64,000 nucleotides of DNA from Ignavibacteriales bacterium (lineage in GTDB: Bacteria > Bacteroidota > Ignavibacteria > Ignavibacteriales > SURF-24), in NCBI GenBank assembly GCA_003599415.1, contig QZKB01000078.1, positions 1 to 64,000 on the forward strand. The letters run 5' to 3'. Below the pieces are notes generated by a model. It had not been told where the DNA came from and made no database searches. It was given only the letters and a program-made list of their open reading frames with translations. Positions 38,090-50,100 of this stretch are shown piece after piece (the stretch's first letter is position 1; every line of letters begins with the position of its first letter). The translations under genes and the position numbers were made by a program.

Positions 38090-38977
38090 TCATTTATTTT
38101 GAAAGGCACAATTTAAAATTTTATAAACCAATTTTGCCGTGAGAAAATCCGAGGATGGATTTCCCTTTTGCGGGGCAAGTTCAACAACATCAAATCCAAC
38201 AATATTTTTTTCTTTACCAATTGACTTTATAAGATTTATGGTTTCATCCCAGAATAAACCGCCCGGTTCGGGAGTTCCGGTTGCAGGTAAAAGAGAAGGA
38301 TCAAAGGCATCAACATCGAAGGTGATAAACACATTTTCATTTAGCGAATTTACTACTTCTCTCTGCCAGTCTTTATATTTCCCGGTTCGCAAATCCCGCG
38401 AGTAAAATGTTTTTACTTTATTTTTCTTTATAAAGTTTGCTTCATCAATACACTGGGCACGAATTCCTACCTGCACTATATCATTTGTAAGTTCAGAAAT
38501 TCTTGCCATAACGGAAGCATGTGAGTAAATAGAATTTTCATAGCTTTCTCTAAGATCGGAATGAGCATCAAACTGAAGTATGGAAAGATTTTGAATTGTT
38601 TCTATAAAGGGCAAAACCGTTGCAGATGAAATTGAATGCTCGCCTCCAAGAACAACAACAAACTTATTTTCTTTAAGCAAGTCTCTTACAGTCTGCGAGA
38701 TTAAGTTTAATGATTTTTTAATTGACAGCTTTTTAAAACTGATAGGCTTTAATGTGGCAATACCTTTTTCAAAAACAAGTTCACGATCAAATTCTTCATC
38801 GTAAAATTCAACGTAATGGGAAGCTTCAAGAATTGCCTTAGGACCATTAGCAGTGCCTTTGCCGTAACTAACAGTCTTTTCGAATGGGACAGATACAATT
38901 ACAATCTGAGAATCATCAAGACCAGAATATTTGTCTTCGATGCCAAGGTAATTAGATTTTATTCCTAGTGATTTCAT
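38090..38977 (-). CDS. speB: Agmatinase/arginase-family ureohydrolase
   Basis: 295-residue manganese hydrolase that removes urea from agmatine (polyamine route) or a related guanidino compound. Metal-binding blocks are VVLGGEHSISSATV, LQFDAHSDLRESY, and FITFDVDAFDPSLLPATGTPEPGG, followed by VGFDVVELAP. The GTPEPGG and VVELAP forms are agmatinase-like rather than arginase-like. No arginine decarboxylase is in the window. Last gene of the tgt-yajC-ribBA-speB minus-strand run. Confidence 0.9.
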   Translation of the reverse strand: MKSLGIKSNYLGIEDKYSGLDDSQIVIVSVPFEKTVSYGKGTANGPKAILEASHYVEFYDEEFDRELVFEKGIATLKPISFKKLSIKKSLNLISQTVRDLLKENKFVVVLGGEHSISSATVLPFIETIQNLSILQFDAHSDLRESYENSIYSHASVMARISELTNDIVQVGIRAQCIDEANFIKKNKVKTFYSRDLRTGKYKDWQREVVNSLNENVFITFDVDAFDPSLLPATGTPEPGGLFWDETINLIKSIGKEKNIVGFDVVELAPQKGNPSSDFLTAKLVYKILNCAFQNK

Positions 38978-39011
38978 TTTTTTTTGTTCAGATAATTTGA
39001 AAATATAAAAA

Positions 39012-39236
39012 TTAAATATGTCCCTTTATTCCATGCCTTAAAAGAAGATATTTATCTTCAGCATCTTGTAAAGAATCAAACCAAAAACTTTCTTTCCTGA
39101 AACAAATGCTAAACAAATATGCTTTCCTTTGCACAAGAAACTTTGCAGTATCATACTGTAAAATTTTAAGGGAGACATTTTTAGATTTAACTCCCTGTAT
39201 AAAGCGGAATCCACCTTCAGCTTTATCTGCTTCCAT
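39012..39236 (-). CDS. Unrecognised 74-residue protein
   Basis: Small soluble protein starting MEADKAEGGFRFIQGVKSKN and ending YLLLRHGIKGHI, with ICFRKESFWFDSLQDAEDKY in the middle. I do not recognise it. ATG at 39236 is preceded by GAGGGTAAGC, a good ribosome-binding site, whereas an upstream in-frame start at 39248 would not have one. It fits tightly between ribBA and speB on the same strand, with gaps of about 35 bases on each side, so it is likely translated. Confidence 0.55.
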   Translation of the reverse strand: MEADKAEGGFRFIQGVKSKNVSLKILQYDTAKFLVQRKAYLFSICFRKESFWFDSLQDAEDKYLLLRHGIKGHI

Positions 39237-39270
39237 GCTTACCCTCAAAAAGAAAAAATAAATAAACTAC

Positions 39271-40479
39271 TTAATGTTTTTCATCAAGATTAAGGAAATG
39301 ACCAAGCTTATCTCTTTTTGTCTGAAGATATTTTCTGTTTGTTTCGTTTGGTTTAATTTCCAAAGGAACACGTTCAACAATCTCCAGCCCGTATCCTTTA
39401 AGACCTACAATTTTTTTGGGATTATTCGTAAGCAACCTCATCTTCCGAACACCCAGATCAACCAAGATTTGTGCACCAATTCCATAGTCACGCAGATCAG
39501 CATCAAAACCAAGTTCTTCGTTCGCTTCAACAGTATCCTTGCCCATATCCTGCAAAGCGTATGCTCTTATTTTATTCAACAGACCAATACCTCTGCCTTC
39601 CTGCCGCATATAAATAAAGACACCTTTCTTTTCTTTCTCAATTCTTTCAAGTGCAGAATGAAGCTGATCGTGACAATCACATCTAAGTGATTGGAAGATA
39701 TCACCCGTCAGACATTCCGAATGCACACGTACAAGTACAGGTTCACCCGGTTCAATTTTTCCCTTCACAAGGGCGACGTGTTCTTTGTTGTCAATTAAAC
39801 TTTTGTAAAGATATAATCTAAATTTCCCTTTCTTGATCGGAAAATTAATTCCGACTTCCTGAACGACTAATTTATCTTTCTTAATTCTGTACTCAATAAG
39901 TGAAGCTACGGTCAGGATTTTCAGTTTAAATTTTTCTGCAATCTTTACAAGATCAGGAATTCTTGCCATTGTACCATCATCATTAAGAACTTCACACAGA
40001 ACACCAATGGGTTGCAGTTTCGAAAGTCTGCAGAGATCAACTACTGCTTCAGTATGTCCTGCTCTTCTTAATACTCCTTCGTCGAAAGCTCTTAAAGGAA
40101 AAATATGACCTGGTTTAGCAAAGTCAGATTCTTTTGCTTTTTTATCTGCAAGTTTCTTAATTGTCGTGGCCCTGTCTTTTGCTGAAATACCAGTGGTCGT
40201 ACCTTCTTTAGCATCAACTGTAACTGTAAATTGAGTACCGTGCAAAGCAGTGTTGGAATCTACCATTAATCCAAGTCCAAGCGCATCCAAACGTTTACCG
40301 GACATTGGAGTACAAATCATTCCCCTGCCGTGCTTAGCCATAAAGTTGACAATCTCAGGAGTAACAAATTCGGCAGCGCAGACAAAGTCACCTTCGTTCT
40401 CACGTTCTTCGTCATCAACTACAATAATTACCTTACCCTGCTTGATGTCGGCAATGGCTTCTTCAACTGAACAAAACAT
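39271..40479 (-). CDS. ribBA: Bifunctional DHBP synthase / GTP cyclohydrolase II
   Basis: 402-residue fusion giving both entry steps of riboflavin synthesis. RibB half (1-200): [45 protein letters not shown]. RibA half (about 205-402): zinc cluster [39 protein letters not shown] and [20 protein letters not shown]. Both active sites look complete. ATG start; the gene lies 4 bases after yajC, in an operon. Confidence 0.97.
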   Translation of the reverse strand: MFCSVEEAIADIKQGKVIIVVDDEERENEGDFVCAAEFVTPEIVNFMAKHGRGMICTPMSGKRLDALGLGLMVDSNTALHGTQFTVTVDAKEGTTTGISAKDRATTIKKLADKKAKESDFAKPGHIFPLRAFDEGVLRRAGHTEAVVDLCRLSKLQPIGVLCEVLNDDGTMARIPDLVKIAEKFKLKILTVASLIEYRIKKDKLVVQEVGINFPIKKGKFRLYLYKSLIDNKEHVALVKGKIEPGEPVLVRVHSECLTGDIFQSLRCDCHDQLHSALERIEKEKKGVFIYMRQEGRGIGLLNKIRAYALQDMGKDTVEANEELGFDADLRDYGIGAQILVDLGVRKMRLLTNNPKKIVGLKGYGLEIVERVPLEIKPNETNRKYLQTKRDKLGHFLNLDEKH

Positions 40480-40483
40480 AATA

Positions 40484-40786
40484 TTAACTCTTTACTACTG
40501 ATGCTACCGCAGTTTTTTCAAATTTAATTTTTACATTATCGGAAACCTGGATGAGGTAAGTCTTATCTTCTATTCCAACTATAGTTCCGTGGATACCGCT
40601 GCTTAAAACAACTTTATCACCTTTCTGCACAGCATTTAGCATTGCATCTCTTTCTTTAGCGCGTTTTTGTTGTGGTCTGATTATCATGAAATAAAAGATG
40701 GCAAAAATTGCCGCAAACATAATTAAAGTACTAATCATACTTCCGCCGCCACCGTTTTGTGGGGCCATTGCAAAAATAATATTCAC
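40484..40786 (-). CDS. yajC: Preprotein translocase accessory subunit YajC
   Basis: 100-residue inner-membrane protein of the SecDF-YajC complex. One helix (about 17-36) ending in the family block [20 protein letters not shown], then [21 protein letters not shown]. The start is GTG at 40786 with GGAGGAATAA upstream, immediately after the tgt stop. The tgt-yajC order is common in bacteria. Confidence 0.95.
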   Translation of the reverse strand: MNIIFAMAPQNGGGGSMISTLIMFAAIFAIFYFMIIRPQQKRAKERDAMLNAVQKGDKVVLSSGIHGTIVGIEDKTYLIQVSDNVKIKFEKTAVASVVKS

Positions 40787-42323
<1,537 letters not shown>

Positions 42324-43244
42324 TTAACTAATCTCAAAACTTTTAAGTATAAATGGTTTTGCTTTCTCTAAGTCTTCACTATTTCTTATCCTTATTTCAA
42401 GATTACCTAACCCGTGATGACCAACCTTTGAAACGTCTCTTGTAAATCCTTTCTCAAGCTTTACAGTTCGTAAATCTGCATGAACCCACATTTGAATTAT
42501 ATCCCCCACAGGTTGAAATGCGAACGATGCAAATGTTTTTATCTTCTTAAAAGCAAAATACCATCTCATCTTTTTAAGCTGAATTCCTTCCCCAAGGTTA
42601 AATATAAACTGGCTTAATTCATCAAACCGGTTTTTCAAATCATCGGTACAGCTCTCATAAAACTCTTCAACTGTTTTGTACTTATTCTTTCCTTTAACTT
42701 TTTTATTTGATGTCCTAACAGAAGCTTTTACATTATCGCTTTGCGACTTTGCATTTACAAGTTCAAATAATATCAGGTCATCAAACTTCTTGTACCGTAT
42801 AAGCTCTATGTTCCTGTTTATCTGCTCAACTGCGTGACTATCGTACTTTGTATAATCTCCGGCTATGCATATTACTCTTGCATTTTCCCACTCAATATTT
42901 TCAGCCGCCTCGTTACCTTTTGTTTTCATTACAAGCAGTTTGAATTCTGCTTTATGGTCAAGCAGCCAATCCAGGTAATACAAACCCTGGTTAACAACAT
43001 TCTCATTTAATGCACGCTTATACTCAATTATAACCGGACAATTATTTTCATCAACACCCAATGTATCAATCCTGCCGGCATGTTTTTCGCCCGTGCTGTA
43101 TTCTGTTGCAATAAATGAAACTCCCAGAAATGTTTCCAGGTGCTTTTCAATTAATAGTTGAAGAGCCTTTTCAATTGTAACAGATTTACCTTCAAGTTCA
43201 GTTACTTTGTTTTTAGTAATGCTAAACAGTTTAATGTCAGACAT
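42324..43244 (-). CDS. DUF5655 protein with PD-(D/E)XK nuclease-like N-terminus
   Basis: 306-residue protein. The N-terminal part (about 1-150) has HAGRIDTLGVDENNCPVIIEYKR near residues 56-78, a D-x(n)-E-x-K arrangement like NucS/DUF91-type nucleases. The C-terminal 110 residues (TVEEFYESCTDDLKNRFDEL, KMRWYFAFKK, FQPVGDIIQMWVHADL) match the DUF5655 domain. Such proteins often occur beside restriction systems, and here the DUF559 protein and a type IIG enzyme are upstream on the same strand. Function not established. Confidence 0.8.
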   Translation of the reverse strand: MSDIKLFSITKNKVTELEGKSVTIEKALQLLIEKHLETFLGVSFIATEYSTGEKHAGRIDTLGVDENNCPVIIEYKRALNENVVNQGLYYLDWLLDHKAEFKLLVMKTKGNEAAENIEWENARVICIAGDYTKYDSHAVEQINRNIELIRYKKFDDLILFELVNAKSQSDNVKASVRTSNKKVKGKNKYKTVEEFYESCTDDLKNRFDELSQFIFNLGEGIQLKKMRWYFAFKKIKTFASFAFQPVGDIIQMWVHADLRTVKLEKGFTRDVSKVGHHGLGNLEIRIRNSEDLEKAKPFILKSFEIS

Positions 43245-43268
43245 AATTGATTCATCCTTTATCTGTTA

Positions 43269-43679
43269 TTAATCTCGTTTGTTTCCACCTCTTCTTATTA
43301 AAGAAAGGGATTGAGACGTTAGGTAATGTATTTCTTTTTCTATTTTCTTAAATGCTTCATTTGGATTTCCAAATATCTCTTCATTTTTAATTCTTAAAAA
43401 CATTATTCCGTACATCTCCAGGTGCTTTTGTCTTTCAATATCATGTTCTTTCTGTTCGGATAGCTCATGAACATCTCCGTCAATTTCCACCGCAAGTTTT
43501 ATTTCAGGCGAATAGAAATCTATGATAAATTTATCTATAGAATATTGTCTTCTGAATTTTATATGCTCTGTTTTTCTGTTTCTTAAATAACGCCATATAA
43601 GTTTCTCTGCCATGGTCTGATCTTTACGAAGCTGACGACGTTTAACTTTTTCAGTAGTTCTGTTAAAGTGCTTTGTCAT
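43269..43679 (-). CDS. DUF559/Vsr-like endonuclease-domain protein
   Basis: 136-residue protein of the DUF559 family, which has the Vsr-type restriction endonuclease fold. Blocks: KLIWRYLRNRKTEHIKFRRQ, YSIDKFIIDFYSPEIKLAVEIDG (residues about 48-70), a metal-binding D..E pair, HELSEQKEHDIERQKHLEMYG and FLRIKNEEIF. ATG at 43679 is set by AAGGAG six bases upstream. A strong 55-base inverted repeat precedes the gene. Its biological role is not known. Confidence 0.85.
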   Translation of the reverse strand: MTKHFNRTTEKVKRRQLRKDQTMAEKLIWRYLRNRKTEHIKFRRQYSIDKFIIDFYSPEIKLAVEIDGDVHELSEQKEHDIERQKHLEMYGIMFLRIKNEEIFGNPNEAFKKIEKEIHYLTSQSLSLIRRGGNKRD

Positions 43680-43693
43680 TTCCACTCCTTTTA

Positions 43694-43748
43694 ACCTCAC
43701 CCGGCTTCGCCACCCTCTCCTTAAAAAGGAGAGGGGCAGGGGTGAGGT
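43694..43748. repeat. 55-base composite inverted repeat
   Basis: Outer arms ACCTCACCC (43694-43702) and GGGTGAGGT (43740-43748). Inner arms CCCTCTCCTT (43713-43722) and AAGGAGAGGG (43726-43735) with a 3-base loop. GC-rich, unlike its surroundings. It begins within the stop codon of the type IIG gene and ends just upstream of the DUF559 gene. The same style of element (CT-rich stem plus a GGGG-rich flank) appears at 47609-47671, suggesting one interspersed repeat family. Confidence 0.8.
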
Positions 43749-46700
43749 CAGATAATTTTCTTTACAATCTTATCTATCTCTTTCATCTCTTCCTTTAAGT
43801 GCTTCTTTATTTCTACTCTTAATCTGCCAAGGTGGATTGCACTTAATTCCTGCCGGGGTGGATTATCTTTTAAATACTGTTCTGCTTTTTCATGAGCAAG
43901 TTTGCTTAACTCCGCAAGCTTTATATGCTCTGCATTGTTCTCATCAAACTTTGGGAAATATATATCAAGAATTTTCTTGTGAACATCTCTTGCTCCGAAT
44001 AAACCTTTTGATTGAAAATCCTTCATCAATTTGTTTGGAATAGATGAATTAAGTATTGCAACCAAGTAATTGGCTTCAAGTTTAGAATTTGTATAATATA
44101 CATATGCTTTTGTATCTACAAAAAATTCTAGATCTAAACTCCTTCGTTTCACAATTGTTGCGTTCGCATCTTTTGCCGATGAATTATATAATACTAAATA
44201 TGGTGCATTAAGATTTTGGCTGCAAAGTTTATTATGCCAGTTTAGATATTCCACTGAAGTAATATTTTTATTTTTTGATGTTTTATATAAATCCCAATAT
44301 CTCTCAGCACTATATATCCATCTTGAAGCATTAAGATAACCTTCACTCATTAAATCATCTGCAGAATGAAGAATAATTTTCTTTTCATTTGTCTCATTAG
44401 TTTCAATTGTAACGGGAAGAGTTACCAAATCCGGTTTATAAAGAGCAAAAGGTAAAATGCTTTTTGCAAGCGCTGTTCTAAATAAAAATCTACTTTCAAT
44501 TCTTCCAGATATTGTCAAACTTTTCCAAGGTATTTTTGCATCTCGAATAACTTCATCTGAAGTTTTAATATTTATAATTCTTTCTTTCCAATCATTTGGA
44601 GAATCTTGATTCAACTCAACGAAATAGAAAGTGCGCGGTGTTAGTTCTGCTCCCTTCTTAAATTTATTCTTATATATATTAATCCTTTCAATAGAATTAG
44701 ACTTTTTTGTTGAGAACGCTGATGTATTACCATGCTTAACATAAAACCATTTGGAATTTTCTTCTGTAATAAGTTCTTTTATCTGCTCCAGTTTACAATT
44801 ATGTTGTTTAAGTGTTCCGCTAAATGTTTTTCCGCTTAAACCTGAAGCAGGCAAACTTCTACCTTCTTTCTTTTCTTTAACAGCAAACAAAACTCCGCTT
44901 GGAACTCTAAATAAAGGAGATACTTCATTAAAATCCCAAATGCTTTTTAAGCGGAATCCTTTTGCCTTTCCGCTTCTTGTGTTATTATGGTGGTCTGCGC
45001 TAAAAAAACTTCTCGGTAATACAAATGCAATTTCCCCTTTATCTTTAAGAAAATAGCTGCTGCAGTATGCTAAAAATATTGCCGCTATTTCAAGATTTGG
45101 AAAGTTAGCTATCCGTTCTGGCTTAACGTTATATTGGTCTGCAAGGTCATTAAGTATATCCTGGTATTCTTCATTCTTAATTGAACTGTAAGTAAACCAG
45201 GGCGGGTTGCCGATTACATAATCAAACTTTTTAGAAAGGAAATACGGCTTGTACAGGTTTTGTATAATAAACTTCCAGATGCTGTCCCTTCCCTTTTCTT
45301 TTACGCTTCGCAGGCTTTCATAAATTTTATAAAAACTTTCTATAACCTTTTTGTTAAAACCTCCGTTCTTTACCTGCTTAATTAAAATCTTTTCAAAGCC
45401 TTCAATTGTTGTTTTCTTAATTCCCAATGTTTGTTCGGCAAGTTCTTCGCATAACTCAAGGCTTTCATCAAATATTTTTACATCGGTTAAAATCTGCGAA
45501 CTTAGCTCAAGCGTTTCTCTGTCAATCTTCATCTTAAAGCTATTCCCAAACAAATCCTCAACGCCATCCGGTGCAAGCAGCGTATTGGCAAGAATAATAT
45601 TTAAATGAACGGGCGTTCTTGCGTTTATAATTTGTTTACCTAACGCTAACAAAATATTCGTCTTTGCTATTTGTACGGAAAGCGGGTGAATATCTATTCC
45701 GTATATACTGCCGTTTAGTTCTTCAACCGGTATATCAGGATTCAATTCCCTTAACCTGTGAATTGCAGCAATTAAAAAAGAACCGCTTCCGCACGCGGGG
45801 TCTAATATGCGGCTGCCTTCTTTTAATTCAAACTCTTTTAATACTCTTTCGCAAAGCCAGTCCGGAGTATAGTATTCTCCAAGTGTATGCCTTGTGTCCA
45901 GGTCAATTAATTCCTGGTAAACGCCTTTCAATATATCTTCATCAACATCGCTAAAGTTGAACGTAGAAATTTCCTGCGCAATTAAACGGAATACTTTCTT
46001 TAGAGCTTTAAAATTCCTTTCGGCTTTTATCCAGTGGAAGAAATCATCATCAACAAAATTTCTTATGTTATACCTGAAGAAAATACTGCCGTCAATTATT
46101 CCTTTCATCTCCTCATCGGAAATGTAATCATCGTTGGATACAACCGAATAAGCAAGCATTTTGGAAAAGATGCTGAGGTAAGTGTGAATAAGAAATGTTT
46201 CTTCCGTTGCGTTAAAGGAACCGTATGCAATACTTAAGAATTTACTCCACTGTTCAAATGAAACCTGAACTTCTCCAAACTTTTTAACATTATTAAAATG
46301 ATTGGTTAATTCCCTGTTACACTCAATAAATACGCTGCCCTGGTAACCAAACGCTTCCTCAATTCTTTTTAGTGTTGCTTTCTGCCTTTCTTCCTTAAAC
46401 AGGAAGCGGTCTATCCAGTAATAAAATTCTTCAAGATTTTTTTCTGTTACAACAAACGAAGCGCTCTTAACTTCATTCAGCACAAGTTCATCTTCGTTAA
46501 GTTCATTTATTTTATTAATGCAGGAAATATCCGGCACAAGAACTTTCCACGTAATAAAATCTGAAGCAATTAAAGTGTAATTATACCCTTCACCGGAATT
46601 AAATTGCCCAATAAGGTAACCGGCTAACTGCTCTTTGGCATGTTTTAACGTTACCTTCAAATCGTTTTCAAATTCAATTATAATTTTATTATACAGTGTA

Positions 46701-46918
46701 TCTGCGCTGCCCCTGTGCAGTTTATCCTTACGCGGAATATTAAGGATGGCTCTTTCTGCGCCTTTGCTAATATCGTCAATTATACTTTCAATTTCTTTAT
46801 CGCCCGCATACAAGCGGTTAAGCAAATCCTTAAAGAATTCTTTCTTTATAGATTCCTTGTTAGCCTTTTTAATATTTGTTAGATACGCTTTTAATATCTG
46901 TAGTTTTTCAGGGTTCAT
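43748..46918 (-). CDS. Type IIG restriction-modification enzyme (Eco57I-like)
   Basis: 1056-residue single-chain enzyme expected to methylate adenine in its target and cleave nearby. N-terminal nuclease-like region (about 60-135: SADTLYNKIIIEFENDLKVT and ATLKHAKEQLAGYLIGQ, a D..E-x-D/K-type core). Central methyltransferase with SAM motif I RILDPACGSGSFLIAAIHRL (about 371-390) and catalytic NPPW in YVIGNPPWFTYSS (about 567-579). The C-terminal 350 residues are the probable target-recognition and helical part. Stop codon overlaps the repeat at 43694-43748. The recognition sequence cannot be read from the protein. Confidence 0.88.
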   Translation of the reverse strand: MNPEKLQILKAYLTNIKKANKESIKKEFFKDLLNRLYAGDKEIESIIDDISKGAERAILNIPRKDKLHRGSADTLYNKIIIEFENDLKVTLKHAKEQLAGYLIGQFNSGEGYNYTLIASDFITWKVLVPDISCINKINELNEDELVLNEVKSASFVVTEKNLEEFYYWIDRFLFKEERQKATLKRIEEAFGYQGSVFIECNRELTNHFNNVKKFGEVQVSFEQWSKFLSIAYGSFNATEETFLIHTYLSIFSKMLAYSVVSNDDYISDEEMKGIIDGSIFFRYNIRNFVDDDFFHWIKAERNFKALKKVFRLIAQEISTFNFSDVDEDILKGVYQELIDLDTRHTLGEYYTPDWLCERVLKEFELKEGSRILDPACGSGSFLIAAIHRLRELNPDIPVEELNGSIYGIDIHPLSVQIAKTNILLALGKQIINARTPVHLNIILANTLLAPDGVEDLFGNSFKMKIDRETLELSSQILTDVKIFDESLELCEELAEQTLGIKKTTIEGFEKILIKQVKNGGFNKKVIESFYKIYESLRSVKEKGRDSIWKFIIQNLYKPYFLSKKFDYVIGNPPWFTYSSIKNEEYQDILNDLADQYNVKPERIANFPNLEIAAIFLAYCSSYFLKDKGEIAFVLPRSFFSADHHNNTRSGKAKGFRLKSIWDFNEVSPLFRVPSGVLFAVKEKKEGRSLPASGLSGKTFSGTLKQHNCKLEQIKELITEENSKWFYVKHGNTSAFSTKKSNSIERINIYKNKFKKGAELTPRTFYFVELNQDSPNDWKERIINIKTSDEVIRDAKIPWKSLTISGRIESRFLFRTALAKSILPFALYKPDLVTLPVTIETNETNEKKIILHSADDLMSEGYLNASRWIYSAERYWDLYKTSKNKNITSVEYLNWHNKLCSQNLNAPYLVLYNSSAKDANATIVKRRSLDLEFFVDTKAYVYYTNSKLEANYLVAILNSSIPNKLMKDFQSKGLFGARDVHKKILDIYFPKFDENNAEHIKLAELSKLAHEKAEQYLKDNPPRQELSAIHLGRLRVEIKKHLKEEMKEIDKIVKKII

Positions 46919-47082
46919 ATATTAACTTAATTTTGAAAGGGAAATAAATATTCACCTGAGCCCGCCACCTTTATTTATTTTATGCAAAACTACCCCAAAT
47001 AAATTTTAATATCAATAAATCCTATTGATTTCGGTGTCGGTGTAACAAGGTTAAATTTAAGCTAATCATCAGATTAATCATT

Positions 47083-47107
47083 GGTCTCTTCGATAAGCTC
47101 GGAGACC
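47083..47107. repeat. Small interspersed hairpin element
   Basis: GGTCTC (47083-47088) and GAGACC (47102-47107), with an inner CGA (47091-47093) and TCG (47099-47101). The TTCGATAAGCTCGG core resembles extragenic repeats I recall in other bacteria, but the family is uncertain. It lies in the gap between the restriction gene and the T9SS gene, about 60 bases past the latter's stop. Confidence 0.4.
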
Positions 47108-47170
47108 CATTAAATCATCAATCAACAAAGCTGGTTAATTACGACAGCTAAAATCCTAATCAGGTAACTG

Positions 47171-50100
47171 TTATTTCATAAGGTGCATTTTTTTTGTTAT
47201 GCTTTTATCTCCATGCCTCAAATTATAAAAATATATTCCGCTGCCAAGCTGCTCTGCAGAAAATTCAATTTCATATTCTCCGGCAGATAATTCCTTGTTT
47301 ATTAAAGTGATTATTTCTTTACCGAGAATATTGTATATTCGTAGAGACGTCATATATGACGTCTCTACATTTGGAACTGCAAATTTTATTTTTGTGGTTG
47401 GATTAAACGGATTAGGAAAATTCTGCTCCAATGCAAACGACTGAAGCAATATTTTAACATCAATTTCAATTTCACTGCTATATTTAAAGTTACCATCAGT
47501 ATCTATTTGTTTTAACCTGTAAGAATATTTACCCGATTCAGTAATTTTATCATAAAAAGAATATTCCTTTGTTGAATTACTATTTCCATGCCCTTCAACA
47601 AATCCAATAGCCCCCCAGTCGCCCATAAGGGTTAGATCCCCTTCCCTTTGGGAAGGGGCTGGGGATGGGCTTCTCTGTATTTCAAATCCATAATTATTCA
47701 CTTCTGTTGCGGTATTCCAATTAAGTATAACCTTATCAACCTTTACACTTGCAGTGAATAAATTTAATTCAACAGGTAAAGGTGAGTCATAACTATTTTC
47801 ATAGGCACCAATATCAGGTGGAGTACCGCGTGTAGCACCAAGTATATCTGTAGCAGGTGAACCTGATTTTATCCCGGTGCCTATACATGGACTGTTGTCT
47901 TGTAAAGCAAAATTTCTACTACTTACAAAAAGTGGGTTTGTATAGATATTTCCTGTTCCCGTATAAGTCCCACTTCCATCCTGAATACAACAATATGTAA
48001 AATTTGAAGTTATATCATCACCGTCTATCTCTGTTGTATTTCCCCAGAATATTGTATTTGTTACGGTAGGATTAGAAGATGTTCTATTATACAATCCGGT
48101 ATTATTACCATTAAATGTACAATTCCAAATGGCAGGTGATGAACTATAATTAAACAATCCGATATATTCATTATTTTCGAACAAACAATTTGTTATTTGC
48201 GGTGAAGAACTTCCATTATAGATTGCACTTCCATTACTTGAAGATCCTGTATTTTTAGAAATTGTACAATTGATGATGGTAGGTGAATTTGAAATATTAT
48301 ATATGGCTCCACCAGCATCATATGGTGAACTTCCGTATGCATAACCTCCGGTTATTGTAAAACCATTAAGAATGGCTACGTTAGTTAAGCCCATTCCACT
48401 CGGATGATAAAATATATGATAACAGTTATCTGTCATATAAGTTGGGTCCGGGTAGTTATCATTCCCACTTAAATCACCGCTTAATATTGTTTTATTACTT
48501 CCTATACTTCTGTCGCTCAGTTCATCATCGTCAACTCCGTCAAAGCCTCCGTATATGGCAACACCTTCTATCATACGGAAGTGATAATATCTTGAACCAC
48601 CGCCAAGTCCGTAATCATAACTCGGTTTGTATGTTCCTGCTGCCACCCAGATTTCAAAACCGCTTGATGCATAATCTAATGCAGGTTGCAATGATATGAA
48701 TGCATTAGTCCAACTTGTACCTTCGTTTGTTCCTGGTGCATTGTCATTTACATATAAGGGACCTGGTTCACCATAACTGTGTTCATAAGCGCCAATATCC
48801 GGAACAGTACCAGTTGGATCAGGACGGCTATTACCTTCTATATCTGTTGTTGGTGCACCGGTTGAGGTTCCTGCTCCAATACATTTACTAATGTTTTTTA
48901 ATCTTAAATCATCATCACTGGTTCCATAAGTATTATCTGCACCATCAGCATCTACAAAAAGAGGATCTGTAAAGATATTTCCGGTTCCCGGGTAAGTCTT
49001 TGTGTTTCCACCCTGAATACAGCAGTATGTAAAATTTGATGCTGTTCCACCTGATATCTGTGTTGTATTTCCCCAGAATATTGTGTTTGTTAACGTTGGC
49101 GCAGAAGAAGCATCATAATTCATAATTCCTGTACCATTTCCATTAAATGTACAGCTCATTATTGTTGGTGAAGAGGATGAATAATTATAATTACCATAAC
49201 TGCTATTACCGTTGAATGAACAATTAGTTATTGCCGGTGACGAACTAGAATTATATACTCCATATTTATTCCCTCTGAATATACATTTTGTAATTCCCGG
49301 TGAAGAACTTGTAGTATTAAATAATGCTTCGTTCTGATTCGCTTCGAATATACAGTTAGTTATTACAGGTGAAGAACCTATATTGTAAATACCGCTGCCT
49401 ATATCTCCCGCATTATTTTTAATAGTACAATTGATTATAGTTGGAGAGTTTGAATTATTATATATTCCTCCTCCATACTGATGATCCGTTGAACCCAGGT
49501 TTGCATTACCTCCTTTTATTATAAATCCGTCAAGTACAGCTGTGCTCGTTAAACCTAACCCACTCGGATGATAGAATACATGGTAGCAGTTATCAGTCAT
49601 ATTTGACCAGGTTGAGTAAACATCATTTACGCTTAAATCACCACTCAATATTGTTTCATTACCTGTAATACTTCTGTCGCTCAAATCATCATCATCAACT
49701 CCATCAAAACCTCCAAATATTTCTACTCCATTTATCATACGGAAATGATAGTATCTTGTTCCGCTAAGATCATAAGCAAATGTTGGTTTGTATGTTCCCA
49801 CTGCCACCCAGATTTCATGACCGCTTGACGCATCATCTAATGCATCCTGTAATGATGTGTATGCATCAGTCCAACTTGTACCTTCATTTGTTCCTGTTGC
49901 ACCGGCTTTTACAAATATAGGTCCCGGTTGAGAATAACTGTTTTCATAAGCGCCAATATCCGGATTAGTACCGGTTGGATTAGGACGGATGTTACCTTCG
50001 ATATCCGTTGCCGGTGCACCGGTTGATGTTCCAGCACCTATACATTTGCTTGTGTTTTTTAATCTTAGATTATTATTACTTACAAAAAGAGCATCAGTAA

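Noticed and set aside
45351-46925. Several plus-strand open frames opposite the type IIG gene
   Set aside because: The minus-strand gene has clear methyltransferase motifs; the plus-strand frames have none and no start signals.
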